Translations under genes and position numbers: made by a program
The notes under the pieces: generated by a model
Database searches by the model: none
What the model was told of the DNA's origin: nothing
Seen by the model: the letters and a program-made list of their open reading frames with translations, nothing else
In this document: one piece after another, positions 41,386 through 53,700 of the stretch
Layout: every line of letters begins with the position of its first letter
How positions within the stretch are numbered: the first letter of the stretch is position 1
Assembly: GCA_963576475.1 (NCBI GenBank)
Contig: OY754990.1
Coordinates: forward strand, 1,210,903-1,274,902
Source: Molanna angustata
Taxonomy: Eukaryota; Arthropoda; Insecta; Trichoptera; Molannidae
Direction: 5' to 3'
DNA: 64,000 bases

Positions 41386-44300
41386 GATGTGCTGCCATAT
41401 TGAGTGTTTCATTATTAGAGCAGATCCAAAGACAATGGAAAAGCAATGTATTGGAACTCTATTTCATTATTAGAGCAAATACAAAGACTATGGAAAAGCA
41501 ATGTATAGAATCTCTATTTCATCAATAGAGCAGATCCAAAGACAATGGAAAAGCAAAGTATTGGAACTCTATTTCATAAAATGGCAGTTCAAAAGACAAT
41601 GGAAAAGCAATGTATTGGATCTCTATTTCATTATTAGAGTAGATCAAATACACATAAAATATTATGGTAGCTTTCCTACTGTATATGAGATTTATTATTC
41701 TGGTGAAATAAATTGTCAACAGTCAACAGAGTGAGTGAATATTTCTATGATACTATATGTTGGATAATATTTAAAAATATTATCTTCATAAACATTTGTA
41801 GACATAACCATAGAAAATGGATGTACTGCCATATTGAATGTTTCATTATTAGAGCAGTTCCAAAGACAATGGAAAAGCAATGTATTGGATCTCTATTTCA
41901 TCATTAGAGCAGATCCAAAGACAATGGAAAAGCAATGTATTGGATCTCTATTTCATCATTAGAGCAGATCCAATGACAATGGAAAAGCAATGTATTGGAT
42001 CTCTATTTCATTAATAGAGCAGACCCAAAGACAATGGAAAAGCAATGAATTGGATCTCTATTTCATAAATAAGGCAGTTCCTAAGACAATGGAAAAGCAA
42101 TGTATTGGAACTCTATTTCATAAATAAGGCAGTTCCTAAGACAATGGAAAAGCAATGTATTGGAACTCTATTTCATAAATGGGGCAGTTCAAAAGTCAAT
42201 GAAAAAGCAATGTATTGGATCTCTATTTCATCATTAAAGCAGATCCAATGACAATGGAAAAGCAATATATTGGATCTCTATTTCATTATAAGAGTACATC
42301 CCTATTGGATCTCTATTTCATTAATAGAGCAGACCCAAAGACAATGGAAAAGCAATGTATTGGATGTCTATTTCATAAATAAGGCAGTTCCTAAGACAAT
42401 GGAAAAGCAATGTATTGGAACTCTATTTCATAAATGGAGCAGTTCAAAAGTCAATGAAAAAGCAATGTATTGGATCTCTATTTCATCATTAGAGCAGATC
42501 CAAAGACAATGGAAAAGCAATGTATTGGATCTCTATTTAATCATTAGAGCAGATCCAAAAACAATGGAATAGCAATGTATTGGATTTCTATTTTATTATA
42601 AGAGCAGATCCAATACACATAAAATATTATGGAAGCTTTCCTACTGTATATGAGATTTATTATTCTGGTGAAATAAATTGTCAACAGTCAATAGAGTGAG
42701 CGAATATTTCTATGATACTATATGTTGGATAATATTTAAAAATATTATCTTCATAAACATTTGTAGACATTACCATAGAAAATGGATGTACTGTCATATT
42801 GAATGTTTCATTATTAGAGCAGTTCCAAAGACAATGGAAAAGCAATGTATTGGATCTTTATTTTATCATTAGAGCAGTTCCAAAGACAATGGAAAAGCAA
42901 TGTATTGGATCTCTATTTCATCATTAGAGTAGATCCAAAGTATTGGAACAGCAATGTATTGGATCTCTATTTCATTATAAGAGTACATCCAAAGACAGTG
43001 GAAAAGCAATGTATTGGATCTCTATTTCATAAATAAGGCAGTTCCTAAGACAATGAAAAAGCAATGTATTGGAACTCTATTTCATAAATGGGGCAGTTCA
43101 AAAGTCAATGAAAAAGAAATGTATTGGATCTCTATTTCATCATTAGAGTAGATCCAAAGTATTGGAAAAGCAATTTATTGGATCTCTATTTCATTATTAG
43201 AGTACATCCAAAGACAATGGAAAAGCAATGTATTAGATCTCTATTTCATTATTAAAGCAGACCCAAAGACAACAGAAAAGCAATGTATTGGATCTCTATT
43301 TCATAAATAAAGCAGTTCCTAAGACAATGGAAAAGCAATGAATTGGAACTCTATTTCATAAATGGGGCAGTTCAAAAGTCAATGAAAAAGCAATGTATTG
43401 GATCTCTATTTCATCGTTAGAGCAGATCCAAAGACAATGGAAAAGCAATGTATTGGATCTCTATTTCATCATTAGAGCAGATCCAAAAACAATGGAATAG
43501 CCATGTATTGGATCTCTGTTTTATTATAAGAGCAGATCCAATACACATAAAATATTATGGTAGCTTTCCTACTGTATATGAGATTTATTATTCTGGTGAA
43601 ATAAACTGTCAACATAGTTAGTGAATATTTCTATGATACAAAATGTTGGATATTATTTAAAAATATTATCTTCATAAACATTTGTAGACATTACCATAGA
43701 AAATGGATGTGCTGCCATATTGAATGTTTCATTATTAGAGCAGATCCAAAGACAATGGAAAAGCAATGTATTGGATCTCTATTTCATTATTAGAGCAAAT
43801 CGGATCTCTATTTCATTATTAGAGCAGATCCAAAGACAATGGAAAAGCAATGTATTAGATCTCTATTTCATTATTAAAGCAGACCCAAAGACAACAGAAA
43901 AGCAATGTATTGGATCTCTATTTCATAAATAAAGCAGTTCCTAAGACAATGGAAAAGCAATGAATTGGAACTCTATTTCATAAATGGGGCAGTTCAAAAG
44001 TCAATGGAAAAGCAATGTATTGCAACTCTATTTCATAAATGGGGCAGTTCAACAGTCAATGAAAAAGCAATGTATTGGATCTCTATTTCATCGTTAGAGC
44101 AGATCCAAAGACAATGGAAAAGCAATGTATTGGATCTCTATTTCACCATTAGAGCAGATCCAAAAACAATGGAATAGCCATGTATTGGATCTCTGTTTTA
44201 TTATAAGAGCAGATCCAATACACATAAAATATTATGGTAGCTTTCCTACTGTATATGAGATTTATTATTCTGGTGAAATAAACTATGATACAAAATATTT

Positions 44301-45265
44301 CTATGATACAAAATGTTGGATATTATTTAAAAATATTATCTTCATAAACATTTGTAGACATTACCATAGAAAATGGATGTACTGCCATATTGAATGTTTC
44401 ATTATTAGAGCAGATCCAAAGACAATGGAAAAGCAATGTATTGGATCTCTATTTCATTATTAGAGCAAATCGGATCTCTATTTCATTATTAGAGCAGATC
44501 CAAAGACAACGGAAAAACAATGTATTGGAACTCTATTTCATTATTAGAGCAGATCCAAAGACAACGGAAAAGCAATGTTTTGCATCTCTATTTCATTATA
44601 AGAGCAGATCCAAACACAATGGAAAAGCTGTGTATTGGATCTCTATTTCATTATTAGAGCAGATCCAATACACATAAAATATTATGGTAGCTTTCCTACT
44701 GTATATGAGATTTATTATTCTGGTGAAATAAATTGTAAACAGAGTGACTGAATATTTCTATGATACAATATGTTGGATATTATTTAAAAATATTATCTTC
44801 ATAAACATTTGTAGACATTACCATAGAAAATGGATGTGCTGCCATATTAAATGTTTCATTATTAGAGCAGATCCAAAGACAATGGAAAAGCAATGTATTG
44901 GATCTCTATTTCATTATTAGAGCAAATCGGATCTCTATTTCATTATTAGAGCAGATCCAAAGACAAAGGAAAAGCAATGTATTGGAACTCTATTTCATTA
45001 TTAGAGCAGATCCAAAGATAAAGGAAAAGCAATGTTTTGCATCTCTATTTCATTATTAGAGCAGATCCAAACACAATGGAAAAGCTGTGTATTGGATCTC
45101 TATTTCATTATTAGAGCAGATCCAATACACATAAAATATTATGGTAGCTTTCCTATTGTACATGAGATTTATTATTCTGGTGAAATAAATTGTCAATAGT
45201 CAACACAGTGAGTGAATATTTCTATGATACTATATGTTGGATATTATTTAAAAATATTATCTTCG
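41386..45265. repeat. Satellite A, block 2, with recurring 200-bp linker
   Basis: Long array of 55-bp monomers broken at intervals by a linker of about 200 bases (starts ATACACATAAAATATTATGG, includes GTATATGAGATTTATTATTC, TGTTGGATA, ends AATGGATGTGCTGCC). Linkers start near 41650, 42610, 43530, 44220, 44670 and 45130, giving compound repeats of different length. Many short frames here are by-products. Confidence 0.92.
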
Positions 45266-46046
45266 TCGCGTAAACCACGACATACTATGGAAGAAACTAT
45301 GTGACAGACGAATTCCATCAAAAGTTAATGAAATTTGAAGTGTATGGCATTCCCAACAGGAAAACATCGTCAGATGGGGAGATCACCACTCAAAACCCAT
45401 GTATTTGCGAACTGGAGTGAGAGTGGGTGGCTGCATGTAATCCGTGTTCTTCAATATTTACATGGATGAACTATCTGAAAGACTTGAGAGATGGGGGATT
45501 GGATGCCGTATTGAAACAATCACATTAGCTATGCGGATGACATGGTACAAGTATGTACACATGCGAAATATGGGGATCGTACAGAAGATCGACAAAGGAA
45601 CGACTTTGGGTACAATGTAATGACGCCTATAGAATAATCTTCGGATATCGACGATATGGCAGTGCTTCAAGTATATTTGCGACGGGGCGATGTCAAGGAT
45701 TTCTTGGTGTCCTCAGACATAGAACTGCCGCATCAAACTATATGGACTCAATCATAAAGGCTGTACAGGGGCACCAATGTCCGAGACTGTCACAAAGATG
45801 GGCAGAAGTATTGGAACGAGGACAATAGTAGTATGTCTACATTAAGTGATTTTTGTTTAACATATAAACTCATTTGGTATTTTATTTAATTTTTTTTCTG
45901 TGTATATCTATATTGTGCAATTTTCTTTTTCTTTTTTCAAAAATGTTAAATGTATATTTTTTATTTGTATATAAAAAATATGCTTTGTGTAGCACTGCAC
46001 CCTCATGCTCACAAATGGATTTATCATTATTATTATAATAATACAC
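45266..46046 (+). pseudogene. Decayed RTE-like LINE RT fragment inside satellite A
   Basis: Readable pieces are FNIYMDELSERLR, a YADDMVQ-like remnant (CGCTATGCGGATGACATGG region near 45530), CEIWGSYRRSTKERLWVQCN, AYRIIFGYRRYGSASSIFAT and a terminal RWAEVLERGQ. It is followed by a 3' region ending in ATTATTATTATAATAATA. It interrupts a satellite linker between TTATCTTC and ACATTTCTAGACATAACC. Confidence 0.75.
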
Positions 46047-47105
46047 ATTTCTAGACATAACCATAGAAAATGGATGTGCAGCAATGTATTGGATCTCTAT
46101 TTTATTATAAGAGCAGATCCAATACACATAAAATATTATGGTAGCTTTCCTACTGTATATGAGATTTATTATTCTGGTGAAATAAATTGTCAAAATGGTG
46201 AGTGAATATTTCTAGGATACTATATGTTGGAAATTATTTAAAAATATTATCTTCATAAACATTTGTAGACATAACCATACAAAATGGATGTGCTGCCATA
46301 TTGAATGTTTCATTATTAGAGCAGTTCCTAAAACAATGGAAAAGCAATGTATTGGAACTCTATTTCATAAATAGAGCAGTTCTAAAGTCAATGGAAAAGC
46401 AATGTATTGGAACTCTATTTCATAAATAGAGCAGTTCTAAAGTCAATGGAAAAGCAATGTATTGGAACTCTATTTCATAAATAGAGCAGTTCTAAAGTCA
46501 ATGGAAAAGCAATGTATTGGAACTCTATTTCATAAATAGAGCAGTTCTAAAGTCAATGGAAAAGCAATGTATTGGAACTCTATTTCATAAATAGAGCAGT
46601 TCCTAAAACAATGGAAAGGCAATGTATTGGAACTCTATTTCATAAATAGAGCAGTTCTAAAGTCAATGGAAAAGCAATGTATTGGAACTCTATTTCATAA
46701 ATAGAGCAGTTCCTAAAACAATGGAAAAGCAATGTATTGGAACTCTATTTCATAAATAGAGCAGTTCCTAAAACAATGGAAAGGCAATGTATTGGAACTC
46801 TATTTCATAAATAGAGCAGTTCTAAAGTCAATGGAAAAGCAATGTATTGGAACTGTATTTCATAAATAGAGCAGTTCCTAGGACAATGGAAAAGCAAAGT
46901 TTTTTTACGACAACATAAAATATTATGGTAGCTTTTCTATTGTATATGAGATTTATTATTCTGGTGACATAAATTGTCAATAGTCAACACAGTGAGTGAA
47001 TATTTCTATGATATTATATGTTGGATATTATTTATAAATTTTCTCTTTATTTACATTTGTAGACATAACCATAGAAAATGGATGTGCTGCCATATTGAAT
47101 GTATC
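46047..47105. repeat. Satellite A, block 3
   Basis: One linker, then about ten monomers of the CAGTTCTAAAGTCAATGGAA / CAGTTCCTAAAACAATGG variants, and a final linker ending ATATTGAATGTATC. The right part is duplicated at 51240-51800. Confidence 0.92.
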
Positions 47106-47390
47106 AAAAAGTAATATTGATTGATTGAATAAGTAGAATTTATGGATGTTACCAACTTTGCGTACTTTAAATTTAAATATCAGTACCATGTTAGAGTAGT
47201 TCTCCAGAAAATTGATAAAATGGTTAAATAATTTCTGAGATATTTTATATTCCATACCTTACCTTATAAAATGTAAAAATTAAAACAATATTCCAACATT
47301 CAGTTCTCAGGAACTATTGAAATCATGTTTGATATTTTCAAGAAAATGTAAATAAGTATCATATTTTTCATGACAATGGATAAGTACCAT
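47106..47390. repeat. A-to-B junction segment, copy 1
   Basis: About 285 bases of non-tandem sequence (TAGAATTTATGGATGTTACC, TTCTCCAGAAAATTGATAAA, GTTCTCAGGAACTATTGAAA) that joins satellite A to satellite B. A close copy is at 51800-52085. Confidence 0.85.
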
Positions 47391-47906
47391 ATTATATAGA
47401 TCTATTTTGTGGTTGGAAAATTTCTTAAAAAAATGGAAAAGTACCATATTATATATATCCATATTTCGTGGTTGGTAAATTTCCTAGAAAAATGGAAAAG
47501 TACCATATTATATAGATCTATTTTTTAGTTGGAAAATTTCATAGAAAATTGGAAAAGTACCATATATTATAGATCTATTTTGTGGTTGGTAAATTTCCTA
47601 GAAAATGGAAAAGTACCATATTGTGTAGATCTATTTTGTGGTTGATAAATATCCTAGAAAAAATGGAAAAGTACCATATTATATAGATATATTTTGTGGT
47701 TGATAAATTTCCTAAAAAAATGGAAAAGTACCACATCATATAGATCTATTTTTTGGGTGGAAAATTTCATAGAAAATATGAACAGTACCATATATTATAG
47801 ATCTATTTTGTGGTTGATAAATTTCCTAGAAAAATGGAAAAGTACCATATTATATAGACCTATTTTTTGGTTGGAAAATTTCATAGAAAATTGGAAAAGT
47901 ACCATA
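47391..47906. repeat. Satellite B (55 bp), block 1
   Basis: Divergent monomers of about 55 bp of the type AAAGTACCATATATTATAGA, TCTATTTTGTGGTTGGTAAA, TTTCCTAGAAAATGG. Broken at 47905 by the TA-flanked element. Confidence 0.9.
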
Positions 47907-49176
47907 TCGACTGCCCCAACAAGCGAGACAGTAACTCAATATTTTAGGTATTTGAGATAGTACCATTTTTAGGTTTAGGCCATGATTGCCTACCTCCAGA
48001 ATATTCATCAGTATCACAAATGCATTCTTTAATAGAATTTTATGAATTTTACAAAAGTTGTAAGTCAGTTAACTATTCTTTTTCCATGTAATAACGAAGT
48101 AACTAAAGTAACTGCCATGTGGCTTGGCATTTCTTTTTATTAGGGCAGTACCTCCGACATACTGCTGTATTTCAATGGAGATGATATTTCAATGGAGAGA
48201 CATTATTGTCTACTTATTAGTATAAAAAATGATAATCCCAATACAATTACATACCACAAATTGAGTGTGTGTGTGTACATAAAATACTAAACAATGACAT
48301 TTGTTAAATGGCAAACAATTTTGACACTGTGGTTCATGTTCTTGTGTGAATAAATTCTAATAATTTTTTTTATTTAATTGATAATCAAACGATTGGCAAT
48401 GATATCCAGAAGAACGATCAAATTAGCTACAATTTGTCCAGAATCTTCGAAAACGGACAATAATGATCCAGGCAATGATAAAACAAGTGATGAAGTAAGT
48501 ACTGTCGACTCCTAGATTGTTCAGATACTCTATTAAATTCAGGAATTCTGCAAAATTCGATGAGAAAATCAAAGGTAATGCCAAAAGATAGATACGTTAG
48601 AAAACGAATGAAATTTCCATCTCATTCAATGGTGGTTATTCTGAAACAACAAAACCGATTGACATCTGTGATTATCACAATACAAAAATGGCGGCTATCG
48701 TCTTTTATGACAATGGGTTATTCTGAACGCACATCTATTGGAATTGTTAATTGAATTTCATAAACAAGTATTGATATTGAAACAAGCGGTCAAAGTCTGT
48801 TGTTTAGATTACAGATTGACTCGGTTTGACTTTTTCTTGGACAAATATTTAGATATTCGCTTAAAATGGCACAAGAAAATACAGCTTTGGCTTTAGTTGA
48901 ATATCTAGAGGAAAATGACAGATTGTAAGTAGGATTTTTATTTAAACCTGGCACTCTCCCTTCAATGGCTCTTTGTGTTACTGCTAAATAATGTAGCAAT
49001 TTGTTTGTAAATACAAGAGTTTCACAGCCATACGTCAGTACCGGGGAGAATGCAAGCGTCAAAGACTTTATTTTTAAGATAATTGCCGTACATCGGAGAG
49101 TTGAGGATGTAAGAGAGTTTACTTTACTGAAAAATAGAGTTATTTGAGTTACTGCCTCGTTTGTTGGGGCAGTCGA
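47907..49176. mobile_element. TA-flanked inverted-repeat element in satellite B
   Basis: TIRs of about 33 bp (TCGACTGCCCCAACAAGCGA left, TCGACTGCCCCAACAAACGA inverted right, both continuing to CAGTAACTCAA) with two mismatches. TA flanks both sides and removing one copy restores a perfect satellite B monomer (CCATATATTATAG). The size (1270 bp) and TA target fit Tc1/mariner-like elements, but no DDE/D transposase is readable. Inside are two exon-like starts with good splice donors (about 48400-48494 and 48866-48925, MAQENTALALVEYLEENDR) and a scrap of LINE RT. Confidence 0.8.
48945..49062 (-). pseudogene. LINE RT scrap inside the TA element
   Basis: The minus frame starts FSPVLTYGCETLVFTNKLLH and AVTQRAIEGRVPG, a well-known RTE/Jockey-type RT segment downstream of the active site. 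It degenerates after that. Confidence 0.6.
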
Positions 49177-50680
49177 TATATTATAGATCTATTTTGTGGT
49201 TGGTAAATTTCCTAGAAAATGGTAAAGTACCATATATTATAGATCTATTTTGTGGTTGGTAAATTTCCTAGAAAATGGAAAAGTACCATATATTATAGAT
49301 CTATTTTGTGGTTGGTAAATTTCCTAGAAAATGGAAAAGTACCATATATTATAGATCTATTTTGTGGTTGGTAAATTTCCTAGAAAATGGTAAAGTACCA
49401 TATATTATAGATCTATTTTGTGGTTGGTAAATTTCCTAGAAAATGGAAAAGTACCATATATTATAGATCTATTTTGTGGTTGGTAAATTTCCTAGAAAAT
49501 GGAAAAGTACCATATATTATAGATCTATTTTGTGGTTGGTAAATTTCCTAGAAAATGGTAAAGTACCATATATTATAGATCTATTTTGTGGTTGGTAAAT
49601 TTCCTAGAAAATGGAAAAGTACCATATATTATAGATCTATTTTGTGGTTGGTAAATTTCCTAGAAAATGGTAAAGTACCATATATTATAGATCTATTTTG
49701 TGGTTGGTAAATTTCCTAGAAAATGGAAAAGTACCATATATTATAGATCTATTTTGTGGTTGGTAAATTTCCTAGAAAATGGAAAAGTACCATATATTAT
49801 AGATCTATTTTGTGGTTGGTAAATTTCCTAGAAAATGGTAAAGTACCATATATTATAGATCTATTTTGTGGTTGGTAAATTTCCTAGAAAATGGAAAAGT
49901 ACCATATATTATAGATCTATTTTGTGGTTGGTAAATTTCCTAGAAAATGGAAAAGTACCATATATTATAGATCTATTTTGTGGTTGGTAAATTTCCTAGA
50001 AAATGGTAAAGTACCATATATTATAGATCTATTTTGTGGTTGGTAAATTTCCTAGAAAATGGAAAAGTACCATATATTATAGATCTATTTTGTGGTTGGT
50101 AAATTTCCTAGAAAATGGAAAAGTACCATATATTATAGATCTATTTTGTGGTTGGTAAATTTCCTAGAAAATGGTAAAGTACCATATATTATAGATCTAT
50201 TTTGTGGTTGGTAAATTTCCTAGAAAATGGAAAAGTACCATATATTATAGATCTATTTTGTGGTTGGTAAATTTCCTAGAAAATGGAAAAGTACCATATA
50301 TTATAGATCTATTTTGTGGTTGGTAAATTTCCTAGAAAATGGTAAAGTACCATATATTATAGATCTATTTTGTGGTTGGTAAATTTCCTAGAAAATGGAA
50401 AAGTACCATATATTATAGATCTATTTTGTGGTTGGTAAATTTCCTAGAAAATGGTAAAGTACCATATATTATAGATCTATTTTGTGGTTGGTAAATTTCC
50501 TAGAAAATGGAAAAGTACCATATATTATAGATCTATTTTGAGGTTAGTAAAATTCCTAGAAAATGGAAAAGTACCATATTGTGTAGATCTATTTTGTGGT
50601 TTGTAAATTTCCTAGAAAATGTTAAAGTACCATATATTATAGATCTATTGTGAGGTTGGTATATTTCCTAAAAAACTTGA
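49177..50680. repeat. Satellite B, homogeneous block with trimeric order
   Basis: About 24 nearly identical 55-bp monomers from 49177 to about 50530, then three divergent ones. One diagnostic base (AATGGTAAAG versus AATGGAAAAG) follows the order T-A-A, repeated with two T-A shortenings, so the real repeat is a 165-bp trimer. Confidence 0.95.
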
Positions 50681-50711
50681 TAAGGTATGAAGAATTATGG
50701 AAAAAAAATAG

Positions 50712-50765
50712 CATATTACATCATGTGTTGCCATGTTATTACATGGCAACACATGATGTAATATG
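50712..50765. repeat. Perfect palindrome, 25-bp arms
   Basis: Arms 50712-50736 and 50741-50765 around TATT. The left arm is the ordinary flank of satellite B (same text at 52955-52980: ATATTACATCATGTGTTGCC). The right arm is its inverted copy. Confidence 0.92.
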
Positions 50766-50771
50766 TATATT

Positions 50772-50809
50772 ATTGAAATGTTATTACTGTGTAGTAATAA
50801 CATTTCAAT
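50772..50809. repeat. Perfect palindrome, 16-bp arms
   Basis: Arms ATTGAAATGTTATTAC and its reverse complement around TGTGTA. The right arm and what follows (to about 50852) is a piece of the 197-bp satellite found at 53700. The left arm is an inverted copy of it. Confidence 0.92.
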
Positions 50810-50855
50810 TGTTCACCTATTGAATGTCGCTATTATTACAATCAATTACCATTCA

Positions 50856-51799
50856 TTAGAGCAGATCTAAGGACAATGGAAAAGCAATGTATTGGATTTC
50901 TATTTCATTATTAGCGTAGATCCAATACATATAAAATATTATGGTAGCTTTCCTATTGTATATGAGATTTATTATTCTGGTGAAATAAATTGTCAACAGT
51001 CAACACAGTAAGTGAATATTACTAGGATACCATATGTTGGATATTATTTAAAAATATTATCTTCATAAACATTTGTAGACATCACCATAGATAATGGATG
51101 TGCTGTCATATTGAATGTTTCATTATTAAAACAGATCCAAAGACAATGGAAAAGCAATGTATTGGATCTCTATTTCATTATTATAGTAGATCCAAAGACA
51201 ATGGAAAAGCAATGTATTGGATCTCTATTTCATAAATAGAGCAGTTCCTAAAACAATGAAAAGGCAATGTATTGGAACTCTATTTCATAAATAGAGCAGT
51301 TCCTAAGACAATGGAAAAGCAATGTATTGGAACTCTATTTCATAAATAGAGCAGTTCCTAAAACAATGGAAAGGCAATGTATTGGAACTCTATTTCATAA
51401 ATAGAGCAGTTCCTAAGACAATGGAAAAGCAATGTATTGGAACTCTATTTCATAAATAGAGCAGTTCCTAAAACAATGGAAAGGCAATGTATTGGAACTC
51501 TATTTCATAAATAGAGCAGTTCCTAAGACAATGGAAAAGCAATGTATTGGAACTCTATTTCATAAATAGAGCAGTTCCTAAGACAATGGAAAAGCAATGT
51601 TTATTATGACAACATAAAATATTATGGTAGCTTTTCTATTGTATATGAGATTTATTATTCTGGTGAAATAAATTGTCAATAGTCAACACAGTGAGTGAAT
51701 ATTTCTATGGTATTATATGTTGGATATTATTTAAAAATTTTCTCTTCATTCACATTTGTAGACATAACCATAGAAAATGGATGTGCTGCCATATTGAAT
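50856..51799. repeat. Satellite A, block 4
   Basis: One linker (about 50930-51120), monomers alternating CAGTTCCTAAAACAATGG and CAGTTCCTAAGACAATGG, and a final linker. The right part is a close copy of 46300-47105. Confidence 0.92.
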
Positions 51800-52085
51800 G
51801 TATCAAAAAGAAAAATTCATTGATTGAATAAGTAGAATTTATGGATATTACCAACTTTGCGTGGTTAAAATTTTAATATCAGTACCATGTTAGAGTAGTT
51901 CTCCAGAAAATTGATAAAATGGTTAAATAATTTCTGAGATATTTTATATTCCATACCTTACCTTATAAAATGTAAAAATTAAAACAATATTCTAACATTC
52001 AGTTCTCAGGAACTATTGAAATCATGTTTAAGATATTTTCAAGAAAATTAATAAGTATCATATTTTTGATGACAATGGATTAGTA
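51800..52085. repeat. A-to-B junction segment, copy 2
   Basis: Nearly the same as 47106-47390 with scattered substitutions, again followed by satellite B. Confidence 0.85.
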
Positions 52086-52935
52086 CCATATTATATATGT
52101 AGATCTGTGTTGGGGTTGGTAAATTTCCATAGAAAATGGAAAAGCACCATATTATATAGATCTATTTTTTGGTTGGAAAATTTCTTACAAAAATGGAAAA
52201 GTACCATATAATATAGATCTATTCATTGGTTGGAAAATTTCATAGAAAATTGGAAAAGTACCATATATTATAGATCTATTTTGTGGTTGGTAAATTTCCT
52301 AGAAAATGGAAAAGTACCATATTGTGCAGATCTATTTTCTGGTTGATAAATTTCCTAGAAAAATGGAAAAGTACCATATTATATAGATCATTTTTTGGTT
52401 GGAAAATTTCTTACAAAAATGGAAAAGTACCATATAATATAGATCTATTCATTGGTTGGAAAATTTCATAGAAAATTGGAAAAGTACCATATATTATAGA
52501 TCTATTTTGTGGTTGGTAAATTTCCTAGAAAATGGAAAAGTACCATATTGTGCAGATCTATTTTCTGGTTGATAAATTTCCTAGAAAAATGGAAAAGTAC
52601 CATATTATATAGATCATTTTTTGGTTGGAAAATTTCTTACAAAAATGGAAAAGTACCATATAATATAGATCTATTCATTGGTTGGAAAATTTCATAGAAA
52701 ATTGTAAAAGTACCATATATTATAGATCTATTTTGTGGTTGGTAAATTTCCTAGAAAATGGAAAAGTACCATATTGTGCAGATCTATTTTCTGGTTGATA
52801 AATTTCCTAGAAAAATGGAAAAGTACCATATTATATAGATCATTTTTTGGTTGGAAAATTTCATAGAAAATTGGAAAAGTACCATATATTATAGATCTAT
52901 TTTGTGGTTGGTAAATTTCCTAGAAAACTTGAAAA
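52086..52935. repeat. Satellite B, block 3
   Basis: Divergent 55-bp monomers arranged in a multi-monomer period: the stretch beginning TATTTTGTGGTTGGTAAATT and ending ATTCATTGGTTGGAAAATTT recurs at about 52274, 52500 and 52727, a period near 226 bases (four monomers). Confidence 0.85.
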
Positions 52936-53230
52936 GGTAAGAAGAATTATGGAAAAAATAGCATATTACATCATGTGTTGCCATTTCCAGTCGACCAGTA
53001 AGCACATTAATATTACTCCACTCACAAAATATAAAAAATGGAAAAGTACCATATTATATAGATCTATTTTGTGGTTGATAAATTTCATAGAAAAAAGTAC
53101 CTTGTATTATAGATCTATTTTGTGGTTGGTAAATTTCCTAGAAAAATTGATAAGGAATGAAGAATAATGCTAATGCGTTGTTATTTCCAGTCGGCCAGTA
53201 AACACATTAATTACTCCACTCAAAAAATAT
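52936..53230. repeat. Satellite B end sequences, two copies
   Basis: The segment with TTTCCAGTCGACCAGTAAGC and ATTACTCCACTCA at about 52940-53030 is followed by two more B monomers and then a second version (TTTCCAGTCGGCCAGTAAAC, 53180-53225). Confidence 0.75.
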
Positions 53231-53700
53231 AAAAAAAACGCACTATAGGATCCCTGGTCCCTAAATTTTGCGTGCAGTAATGGAACAAATAACTTACTGT
53301 CTGGGAAGAAAACATTCATACTCTTCAGCCCGGTAGCCCGGTAGTATAACGAAATCATTGTGATCTTAAAACACAATCAACAATCTATGTGCAATAAGAC
53401 CACAGAACTTTGCCTCAATGGTTACCGTCCATTCAAAACACAGGAATACTCTCCAGCTTATCTTACTTTTAGATGAGAGTTATGACTTAAAAAGAATTAT
53501 ATCTGGTGGAAACATTGTACCACAGATAACTCCTTATCTAATATGACTGATAGATACAGTAAGTCAGACAAGAGCAACCATGGACCATAGCTCCTGCTCG
53601 GGTTAACATCTATAGCTTTACTAAAATGTCACAGTTTATTATTATGTAATTCAGACAACTGATTCCTCCGTAGATTGATTTAAAAAGTTAAAGGAGATAA
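53231..53700. other. Unique spacer between satellites B and the 197-bp satellite
   Basis: No supported ORF, RNA or repeat. Confidence 0.4.

Noticed and set aside
41501..44677. Many 60-112 codon frames in satellite A
   Set aside because: They are shifted readings of the 55-bp monomer, differ only by where stops fall, and have no conserved domain or start context.
49177..50680. Regularly spaced near-identical repeats that could suggest a CRISPR array
   Set aside because: The units are contiguous 55-bp monomers with no unique spacers and no cas genes, and the genome is clearly eukaryotic. This is satellite DNA.
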